Part shown: positions 55,365-64,000 of the stretch, piece after piece
Numbering within the stretch: position 1 is the first letter of the stretch
Layout: the number at the start of each line of letters is the position of its first letter
NCBI RefSeq assembly: GCF_963259705.1
Contig: NC_081851.1
Location: forward strand, 17,954,145-18,018,144
DNA: 64,000 bases
Direction: 5' to 3'
From: Myotis daubentonii
Taxonomy: Eukaryota > Chordata > Mammalia > Chiroptera > Vespertilionidae
Made by a program: the position numbers and the translations under genes
Notes under the pieces: generated by a model
Databases searched by the model: none
The model's input: only the letters and a program-made list of their open reading frames with translations
What the model was told of the DNA's origin: nothing

Positions 55365-58300
55365 AGCTAGGGCAATGTAGAATTCTTTACTCAGCAAAAA
55401 TGAAGATATGTGCAGACATACAAATGTTGAAAGAATTCATCATGATCAGATTTTCACTACAGTAAATGTTAGGGGAGATTCTTTAGGCAGAAGGAAAATT
55501 ATACTCGTTGGAAATCTAGATCTACACAAAGGAATAAAGAGCACCAGGAAAAGCAACAATAAGTGAACAGCGGATGTTTCTTAGTATTGAAATTTCTATA
55601 AAAGTAAAATAGTAACAATGTATTATGGGGCCTTTAACATGTAGAAGAAAAAAATGTATGACAACAACACAAAAGCCAGGAGGAAAGAAATGAAAACAAT
55701 CTGTGGAAGGGCTCTTAAGCTGTATGTAAAATGCTACATAATATTATTTGAAGGCAGATTATGATAATTAAAAGTTGTATACTATAAGCCCTAAAGCACC
55801 CATTAAAATAAAACTACAAAGAGTTGTAGCTAATAAACAATGAAAAAGATAAAATTAAAGCATAAAATGCACTCAATTAATCTAAAATAAGGCAGGAAAA
55901 AAGAAAAGGGAACAAAACACAGATGGACAAATAGAAAATAAATAGTGAGATGATAGAGTGAAACCCAGTCATATCAGTAATCACATTCAATGGTCTAACA
56001 CCTCAATTTAAAGATACAGGTCAAATGAGATTTTTAAAAAAGATCCAGGTATATGCTACCCATGAGAAATATAATTAAGACATAAAGACTCAAATGGTTT
56101 AAAAATAAAAGAATGGAAAAAGATATTATAATTAACCAAAAGAAAGCTTGAATTTTGATTACCAGGCGAAGTCTAATATCAGAACCAAAAGATTACCAAC
56201 AACAAAAGGCCATTTATAATGATAAAAAGATCAATTCATGGAGAGGACATACAATTATAACATTTGTTTGTAAAATAGAACTTTAAGATACATGAAGCAA
56301 ATATTGAAAGACTACAAGGAGAAATAGACAAATACACAATTATGGTAGAAGATATTTCTAATATCTTGATTGTGGTGATTAGTGATGGCTTCACAGGTGT
56401 GCACATATATCCAAACTTTAAAAATTATTCACATTAAGTACATGCAGTCTTTTTGTTTCTTAATTATTCTTCAAAAAACATGTTTTAAATTTAAATAAAA
56501 AGTTTTCCTGCAAAGAAATCTTCAGGCCCAAATGGATTTACTGATGAATATCTATAAAATTTAAGGAAGAAATAACACCAATTTCTTCTAGAAAACAAAT
56601 AGAAAAGAAAATATTTCCTAACTTATTTCATGAGGCCAGCATATCCTTGATACCAAGTCAGTTCAAATAAAACAATACAAAAAACAGAAAAATTGCCACC
56701 CGATCTCCCTTATGATGCAAAACCCCAAAAAACAAGCTAAGCAAATTGTATCCTGAAACTTTTAAAAAGAAATTGGGTTTATGCCAGTAATGATTTTGAA
56801 ATATCATTCAATGTAATTTACTAATTATCAGAATAGATGTGAAAAATCATATTATTTAAATAGATTTATAAAATAGATTTGACCAAGTTTAACATCTATT
56901 TATTTATTTTTAGAAAGTTAGTAAACTAGAAATAAAAGGGATGTTCCTTAATATGATAGTATTTACAAAAAGTCTATAACAAACACGTTTAATGGTGAAA
57001 TAGTGAAAACTTTCCCTTGTGATGAGGAATGAAACAAAGATACTCAATATTACTATTTCTATTTGATATTGTAATATATAATATGGTCAATACAACAAGG
57101 TAAGGAAAAAAGTTACAAGTATTGGAAAAGGAAAAATAAAACTTTGTAGATAAGCCAAAAGACTCTGCAAATTCTTAAAATTAACAATCAATTTAGCAAG
57201 ACCACTGAATACAGGGTCAACATATAACAATAAGTTATATTTCTATAATCAGGAACAGTCACAAAATAAAATTTTAAGAAGCAATCCCTTAAAGTAGCAT
57301 CAGCAGACATCATATAACTAAAAATGAATGTAAAAAACGTTATGTAATTCCTCTGAATTGAAAATTACAAGGTAGCATATGGGCAAGTTAAAGAAGACCT
57401 AAATAAATGAAGGAATATATCATATTCATTTTTACACCATAAAAATCTCCTGTATCCTCTTTGAGTCGATGAATTTATGTGGGAATGGAAGGAGTCAAGA
57501 AGAGGCAATACAATGTTGAAGGAGAAAGCTGAAGATCTTCCTCAACCACAGACAAATTCTTATGAAACACATCCCTGAATCCAGAACCAGAGCTGCACAT
57601 ACACTATAACTGATTTATGACAAAGGTGTCACTGAAATGTATTGGAGAAATAATCATTGTTTTCTAAGAGCAGTGTTGGGCCAATTGGACACCATACAAG
57701 ACAAAAATGAATCTTGACATCTACCTCACACCATGCAAAGAACCTTTTCTAGATGAGCTATAGATCTAAATGTGACAGGTAAACACTGACACTTCTAGAA
57801 GAAAATATTGGAGAATAGCTTTATGAGACAAGGGTAGGCAAGGATTTCTTATGTATGATACAAAAAGCACTAACCCCAAAGGAAAACTGGAAAATTAGAC
57901 TATGTTAAAATTAAGACTTATTATTTACCGAAGGATTCCATTAGGGAGTTAAGATACTACCAAGTAGAACAAGGAATTTGCAATTCCTATCTAACAAAAT
58001 TTGATACTCTTAACAATCAATAAGTAAAATACAAATGATGGAAAAAACCATGTGAGCAGCAATGTCATAAAGGAATATGCAAATGTTCAATAAAGATATA
58101 AAAAAGTGCATGTTTCATGAGGCATCAGGTGAAACCAAACCAAAGCTACAAGGAGATACCACTATATATACACCAAAATGATTAAAATTAAAAAGACAGA
58201 TAATACCAAGTGGTGACAAGAATGTGGAACAATTAGAATTCTCAAGCACCACTCATGAGTGTGTAAATTTGGATACCTGTTTGGCAGTATCTACTAACAG

Positions 58301-58488
58301 TGAATTACTCCATACCTTATACCACAATAATTCTACCTCTGGGTATACCCCCAACAGAAATGTATACACAGGTACACCAAAGTGCAAGGGCAAGAATGTT
58401 TATAACCACACCCTTCATGACAGCAAAAATGTTAAAACAGCCCAAATGAAGAAATTGTGGTATATTCATACAACACAATACTGCAAGG

Positions 58489-58680
58489 TATGGTTAGCAA
58501 ACTTCTTCTGTCAAGATTTAGAGAGTAAATATTTTATGTTTTAGACCACATATTGTCTCTGTTGCATATTCTTTTTTATTTTTTACAACCCTTTACAGAT
58601 GTAAAAGCCAGTCTTCACTGGTGGGCTATACAAGAACAGGCTGTGATGGGCTGCGGGTTGCCAGTCCCTGCTCCAGAGCA
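58489..58680. mobile_element. hAT-Charlie-like ancient element
   Basis: It contains GTTAGCAAACTTCTTCTGTC, a run AGAGAGTAAATATTTTATG and TTGTCTCTGTTGCATATTC, then GGGCTGCGGGTTGCCAGTCCC at the right, the layout of old mammalian hAT MITEs. Ends are worn, target duplication not found. Confidence 0.6.
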
Positions 58681-59014
58681 ATAGCAATGAATATGTTACT
58701 ACTACATACAATAACACACATGGACTTCACAAACATCATTTTGCATGAGAGAACACAAAAAAGTGCATACTTATCATTTGAGGCAGAACTAATTGATGAG
58801 GATAGAAGTCTTGATAGTGGTTACCTTTGGGGGTAACAGTAGTGATGAAACAGGACACAAACCAGGCTTCTGAGGGGCCAGCAATATTGTTTCTTGATCT
58901 GGGTGGTGGTTACACATGAATCATTTGGTGCAAATTCATTGACTTATACACTTATGATTTGTACAATTTTCTGTCTGTGTATTATACTTGAAAAATAATT
59001 TTACTTAAAAATTC

Positions 59015-60535
59015 TAAAAAATTCTAAAAGTGCCGTTTCTTTTCTCCCACAATTTAATTCCTTCCCTCTCACTGCCATTTTATACCAGTTTCTCTTCAGC
59101 TTTCTAATTAGTAAAAACCTTAGCCCACCTAGCTTCTGCCTTCATCTAAAAAGTGTGCCTGTGGCTCAGAGCCATAGTCCGTGTAAAGATGTTAAGTAAA
59201 GGTTTTCAAAATATTGGCTTTCCTTGTCCTGCGTGTGTGTCCCTGAGGCAGGGAGAACGCGGTGGACAGCAGCAGAGCGCACAGGACGGTGGCTTGCATC
59301 TGGCCTGCGCTCAGTCTTCCCGATCATAACACATTTCTTCCTGATCATAACACGACTCTGTAGAAGAGGCTTGAGAACGCAAGTTAGCCCCAACGAAAAG
59401 CCTCGTTGAACATGTTTTTCTCATCTGTGCTTCATCCTAAACATTTGTAAAGACTTAGCAGCTCGCCCCAGCAGGCCTTTTCAATCCACATTCCAGTAAT
59501 GGCGTTTTCGTGAAGGCTTCTCAAGGACGTTTTCATCCCAGGCTTCCACGGAGCCAGGTTACCTCATTGTCTTCGGTGGCCTGGGAAGCCTTGAGATCGG
59601 GACCCACAGGACAGACAAGGAGGCGGTTCCTCCGCACGGGGTGTTCTTGTACCTGGTCCAGAATTCCAGCAGAGTGGGGATCGGAGGTCAAACCCCAGGG
59701 TCTAGACATGAGCGGAAATACAAGAGCAGAAAACATGGCTCCCACTGCTGGGTAATGCTGCTGTGTCTCAAATCTACGTTGAAAAGTAGCATGTACTGAC
59801 TTTCCTTTCCTCATGAGCTAGTTAGGCTTATTGATTTCTTGGGGGAAATGAGGCTTTAACAGAAGAAAGTAACTGTGGGGTATTTAATGGGAGCATAGCA
59901 TCAGGGGACTTGTGACCCTGAGAAGGACAAAACAATGTTTAAAATGATCAGAACAGAGAGAAGTGTCAGAATGTCAAAAGTGTGTGGATAGACAAGACTA
60001 GGGAGAAGAGAAAAAAGATGGATATGGGGAGAGAGAAACAGAAAGTGAAACAGAGAAATGAAAGGGCAGAAGGGTGAAAGTGAGTCCAGGAATGATCCTA
60101 GGGCCAGGACACCTTGGCCTGCATTAGCCTCCTTGTCTGCAAATCAGCAAGAGGTGAGGATAACTTCGCACCAGCCTCCCAAGGAAAGAACTGCCCCTCC
60201 TTGGCCGCATGATCTGAGCCCATCCCTACCCTTGGTTACACCATGCGTGTACATGGAAGAACCCGGGAGGTAGAGGGAAGAAATAAGTTGTATAATAACA
60301 TGCGTGGGTCCCAAAGAAAGTGAGGCATAGGGATATTACATAACCTACCTGTGGCTACTCACCCAATACTGGTATTGATGGGATTTTAGATCTTCAGATT
60401 CCAAAATTAATTATCTTTTCTAAATCACCCAAATGGATGAGATTCTTAAGAGATCTTTCCAAAACATACTCCATTCTGACTGCCATTCCAACTAATTCAT
60501 TCCAGTGAGACTCCTACCCAAGCACCTTATGGTTT
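59015..60535. other. Unique DNA, no gene seen
   Basis: No recognisable gene or repeat. Small frames on both strands at 59166-59814 overlap each other and match no family. Confidence 0.4.
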
Positions 60536-60538
60536 AAG

Positions 60539-60590
60539 CCAATGGTTCTCAAACTTCAATGTGCACAAAAGTCAGATGGGTGGGGGGCAA
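60539..60590 (+). mobile_element. MER5A-like fragment (ancient hAT)
   Basis: The phrase CAATGGTTCTCAAACTTCAA followed by TGTGCACAAAAGTCAG is the left end of MER5A-type elements. Confidence 0.6.
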
Positions 60591-60744
60591 TAACAGCAGA
60601 TTTCAGTCACTGACTAGGACCAAGTCCAGGGAGGGGGCCAAGGGGCAGCCCAGCTGACTGGTTTCCAGTGGCAGCATGGGTTGAAGTGGGGGTGGGGGTC
60701 AAGTATTAGGAGATGGGAGGCTCTGTTTCTCAGTTCCCATGCAA

Positions 60745-61192
60745 TGTATTAGCTTCTTAGGGTTGTCATAACAAAGTGTCATAAAATAGACAGCCTAAAA
60801 TGACAGAAATTTATTTGGACTTCTAGAGTTCTGGAAGCTAGAAGTCCCAAATCAAGGTGTTGGCAAGCCGTGCTCCCTCCAAAGGCTCTAAGAAGGAGCC
60901 TTCCTTGCTTCTTCTAACTTTTGGTGGTTTCCAGAAACCCTTGTCATTCCTTGGCTTATAGTGCATCACTCTAATCTCTGTTTTCATCCTCACATGGCCT
61001 TCTACCCTGTGTGTCCATGTGCCGAGTCCCCTCCTCCGATGAGGACACCAGTCACATTGGATTAAGGCCCACTCCAATCTAGCATGCCTGCCTTCTTAAC
61101 CTGATTATATCTATAAAGACTCTATTCCCAAAATAGTTTACATTCACAGGTTCCAGGTGGACAGGACTTTTTGGGAGACACTATCAAGTACA
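60745..61192 (-). mobile_element. MLT1-like LTR (ERVL-MaLR), antisense
   Basis: It begins TGTATTAGCTTCTTAGGG and ends AAGTACA, with internal phrases such as GAAATTTATTTGGACTTCTAG, GGACACCAGTCACATTGG and CACTATCAAGTACA, matching the reverse complement of MaLR-type LTRs. About 450 bp, old and diverged. No internal genes. Confidence 0.75.
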
Positions 61193-61194
61193 GT

Positions 61195-61835
61195 GCAGGC
61201 AATAATAGTGATTATAAATGACCTGGGTTCAGATGACTGCCTCAGGAAGCTCTAAGGAGCATGTGTATGGAAAAGACAAAATGAAAAGAAAATCAGAACA
61301 TTCAAAAGTCAGAAAATCTCTCTGGCAGCATTGAAAAGGGTCCCTCATTTCCTGTAGCTGTAGGGCAGGCATAGCTGAGGACCAAGGCTAAGGTCTTGGA
61401 GTAGCAACTGTATTACTGCTGCTTCCATTAAGCCCAGTCCACCAGGTCCCTTATGCTAAGATTTCTTATGTCACTGTGCTAGGACACTGTAAAGAACGAG
61501 ATGAACCCTTAGAAATGGGTTAGGGACGTTTGGGCAGACATGAAGGAGCCGAGAGCTTTGAACTACCAAATCCCCCTGAATCCTTTGCTGGTGGAAAGCA
61601 GACCCTTGTTCCTTCCCCAGACACCTTCCACACAGCCTTTCAATAACTGCGGCTCGGCCACTTTATCGCAAGACCCACTGCCACCACCCCTCATTGCCTT
61701 GACCCTAACGAGAGTTCCATCCAAATGCAGTCCTGAAAGTGACACAATTGTTAGGATTCGCTGAAGCCTTGACTCAAGCGGTGGCCTATGGTCAATTAGG
61801 CTGAATTCTGCTGGTAATGCTGTGCAAAGTTGGGT
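61195..61835. other. Unique DNA, no gene seen
   Basis: No recognisable gene. The frames at 61540-61868 overlap on both strands. Confidence 0.4.
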
Positions 61836-61844
61836 GAGCTTATT

Positions 61845-61945
61845 AATATGCAGGTTCCTGGGTCTCACCCCAAGATTTTGAAGAATTAGGTCTGGGCTAG
61901 GACCTGATAACCTAACAAGCTTCCAGGCAATGCCTGTGCTAAATG
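61845..61945. mobile_element. MER5A-like internal fragment
   Basis: Wording GCAGGTTCCTGGGTCTCACC, GAAGAATTAGGTCTGGGC and CTAACAAGCTTCCAGGCAATGCC resembles the MER5A interior. Confidence 0.55.
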
Positions 61946-61949
61946 TACA

Positions 61950-62185
61950 CTTAGATTAGCACTGTAGCATTCAAAAGTACCTGAAGAGAAAGGTGTCTGA
62001 AGATTAATGGTATAGGAGTGTTGTGATGAGTTTACTAAGTGCAACCTGTTCAGATATCATGGGAGGATCAAAATCATGAATGGATCTTTCCTTCCTTGCG
62101 GCCATAAGAGGTGCATTGGTGAGAATTCTTTAAAAGTTCTAAGGTGGATGTCCTCTGAAGGCCAAAGATACTGGTAGGTGTAGCA
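61950..62185. other. Unique DNA
   Basis: Nothing recognised. Confidence 0.4.
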
Positions 62186-62188
62186 ATA

Positions 62189-62314
62189 CAGGGTCTCCCC
62201 CAAAACGTATATAAACACTTTGAATAATTATAAAGGCAGTGTTTATTAAACATTTCATTTTCACTTAACAGGTATCAGCTATTAAAGTGTGTATACATTT
62301 TTTGGGACACCCTG
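62189..62314. mobile_element. Mariner-type MITE
   Basis: Ends CAGGGTCTCCCCC (left) and GGGACACCCTG (right), TA on both sides (62187-62188 and 62315-62316). A shared inner phrase ACTTTGAATAATTATAAAGGC shows it is the same family as 17470-17616. Confidence 0.85.
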
Positions 62315-62319
62315 TATAT

Positions 62320-62600
62320 TGGGTTTTCAGATCTCCATGCTGACTTGAGGTTTTATAAGCCAGGTAGTGGTGTTTAAAATTCAGAGACAAGGTAGGTACA
62401 ATACCTTTGTACAATACAAAGCAACAAAGATAGAATTGCTATCAATATTTTGACCTGCATAAGATGAGAGGTGAGTCTCTAATGTCCCTTGGAATAAAAT
62501 AGATGGGAAGCTTTCTAGAGTGCTGCTTGACATACATAGGTGAAAAAAAATCTAGGTCTGTGGGTGGAAACCTAAACAAGTTGCCATGGAGGGAATTCAA
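62320..62600. other. Unique DNA
   Basis: No recognisable gene; may be the upstream part of the retroviral remnant that follows, but I cannot show it. Confidence 0.35.
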
Positions 62601-62699
62601 GGTCACTTATGCAGTTCTCAGACATCAGCCAGTTCACAGATCAAAATCTTCTAAATTGAGGGGGTGACTGGGTTCCTGTGAAGAAGGATCTAACAATAT

Positions 62700-63600
62700 T
62701 GTACACAGAGGTACAGCCTTCTGTGAATATTCTTCCAGTGGTCCCTCTGAGGCCAGTTTCAGGACTGTGCCCTGAGATAACGCGACTTTCCAGGAGTTAT
62801 TAGATATTGGCTCCGAACTGGTGCTAATTCCTAGAGAAACAAAAAACCACGAGGGCAGAGGGCATTTTGAGGTAAGTAATAGACGAAGTCTTCCTCCAGT
62901 TTGTTTCACAGTAGGTCTAGGGAGATTATGAACCCATTTGTGGTTAATTTCCCCATTATCAGATTAGAATGGGACTAGATATACCAGTAACTACCAAAAG
63001 TTTTACACTGGTTCCCTGATCTATGGAGCAAAGACTATTATGATAGAAAGAGACAAACAGAAGTCCCTGAAATTTCTTGCAAGCCCATCATTAAGAAAGT
63101 AACCTAAATGCAAAGATGAATGCTGCCAGCAAAGACTTGACATATGCAAGGGTTCAGACTCCAGCCATATCTCTATTTAAATAACCTGTTGAAACATCCC
63201 AATAGCTCCTGGAGAATAACAATGATCACAGACTCAACCAGATGGTAATGATGATCTCACTGGTGTGGGATAATCAGAAGCAAATCAACATGGTTCCTGG
63301 TATCTGATATGTAGCTGCAGTCCTAGTACATCCTTTTTTCCCTTTCAACATCAGCAAAGATAGTCTGAATCAATTTGCATATACAGGAAAGGCACATTCC
63401 TGTCCTGCCTTAGGGCTATGTCATGTCTCCCACTTCCCACCGAAATATAGTCCAGAGGGAACTTGATCTTCTTGCTATCTCACATGAAATCATGCTGATC
63501 CATTACATTGATGATATGGTAATTTGAAAAGCAATGTTCTCATCTGCTGATAAATCTCTACTTGAGAAGCAGCTCCTGGCATGCTGATGAGTCCTGCTGG
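62700..63600 (+). pseudogene. Endogenous retrovirus protease-reverse transcriptase remnant
   Basis: Plus-strand translations show two retroviral landmarks in the correct order. Near 62800 the protease active-site region reads DIGS, the usual DTGS with Thr replaced by Ile, in a LLDIGSELVLIP context. At about 63493-63519 the reverse transcriptase catalytic motif YIDD occurs in a LIHYIDDMV context, with other RT-like wording upstream (around 63190-63225 and 63370-63420). The frames shift several times and contain stops, so no protein can be made. The YIDD form and surroundings resemble class III (ERVL-like) or class II polymerases more than gamma-like ones, but the class is not certain. No LTR pair, gag or env was recognised within the window. 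Confidence 0.65.
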
Positions 63601-63643
63601 AGACTAAACACCTCCCCATGGAACACTGTCTCAGTTATCTATT

Positions 63644-64000
63644 GCTACATAAGTTAGTTTAGTAGCTTAAAACGACCATTCATTATCTCTCATGATTCTT
63701 TGGGTAGACTGGACTTAGCTGAGCTATTTTTTGTAATCCACATGAGCTTGGGCTATGTCATCTGGGAACTCATTTGACCTGGAAAGTTGAAGATTGCTCA
63801 CCAAGTCCAACATGGCTAGTGATTGATGTTGCCTGTTGACTAAAGAGTTTGGGGCTGTTGATCAGAGTACCTATATGTAACCTCTCTGTGATACTTGGGC
63901 TTTTGACAGATTGATAGTTGACTTCCAGAGAGGAAGGAAGAGAAGAAATGAATGCTCCCAGTCCTTTTAATGTCCAGGCCTATCACACAGTGGCACAGTG
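63644..64000 (-). mobile_element. Ancient LTR-like repeat, runs to the window edge
   Basis: Starts with TCAGTTATCTATTGCTACATAAG, then AGCTTAAAACGACCATTC and CATGATTCTTTGGGTAGACTGG, phrasing of a common mammalian MaLR/ERVL-like LTR in antisense. Family not resolved. It follows the retroviral remnant but need not belong to it. Confidence 0.5.

Larger units (their letters stand above)
54525..55372 (-). repeat. Ves SINE, antisense, interrupted by a hAT
   Basis: A 16-bp duplication, CAATGTAGGATTCTTT at 54508 and CAATGTAGAATTCTTT at 55373, brackets the SINE. Its tail is seen as repeated TTTTG units at 54530-54560, and its head (CTAGCTGGTCTGGCTCAG on the minus strand) is split near the very end by a 568-bp hAT at 54797-55364. 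Confidence 0.9.
54190..59010 (+). mobile_element. Ancient L1M element (second copy)
   Basis: It starts near a 5' UTR-like GATGGTGGAGTAACCTGTATTAG, passes an ORF1 end (around 55430-55500, GGCAGAAGGAAAATTATAC), then ORF2 endonuclease and reverse-transcriptase sequence (55990-56760, for example ATATGCTACCCATGAGAAATATAATT), and ends with an L1M 3' UTR (GTACAATTTTCTGTCTG near 58960). All frames are destroyed. Ves (54525-55372), a hAT inside it and a Charlie-like element (58489-58680) interrupt it. Confidence 0.7.

Overview
This window is repeat-dense, non-coding mammalian DNA, almost certainly from a vesper bat (family Vespertilionidae). Two signatures point there: about thirteen tRNA-derived Ves SINEs, and about twelve HeliBat-type Helitrons (5' TC..., 3' hairpin followed by CTAG, inserted between host A and T). 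In mammals, abundant Helitrons of this kind are known only from vesper bats. Young hAT and mariner miniature elements, and recent L1 and half-L1 copies, agree with this. The genus cannot be named from the sequence alone.

I found no convincing host protein-coding exon, rRNA, tRNA, CRISPR array or bacterial feature. The longest open frames are shadows of retrotransposon genes or products of tandem repeats. The only real coding remains belong to LINE-1 (ORF1/ORF2), a half-L1 (ORF1) and a decayed endogenous retrovirus (protease and reverse transcriptase); all are broken.

Layout. 1-727: 3' end of a young L1. 732-4820: an ancient antisense L1 split by a half-L1 (1371-3378) and two Helitrons. 4820-10700: sparse old repeats (MIR, Ves, one LTR-like block). 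10714-11605: a Helitron with a hAT element inside. 11600-18850: mostly unique DNA with Ves, MIR and a mariner MITE. 18859-21590: three Helitrons. 21600-31030: old repeats, three Ves and unique DNA. 31504-31915 and 37727-38501: two solo retroviral LTRs with target duplications. 39291-39537: a short L1 with a 5' inversion. 41600-59010: a nested pile-up in which two ancient plus-strand L1s host a near-complete minus-strand L1 (42179-50503), a plus-strand L1 3' end, five Helitrons, five Ves and a hAT. 59010-64000: unique DNA, an MLT1-like LTR, a mariner MITE and an ERV protease/polymerase remnant running to near the window end.

The elements act as layers of a genomic record. Ancient L1, MIR and MaLR copies are interrupted by L1 and Ves copies, which in turn are interrupted by Helitrons and hATs. 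No element here looks autonomous; each would depend on enzymes supplied in trans. The most interesting structures are two composite Helitrons with the same unusual internal junction, a 55-bp-arm hairpin in a hAT element, a perfect 24-bp-arm palindrome in one Helitron copy, and a twin-primed L1. I see nothing that I can defend as a new biological system.
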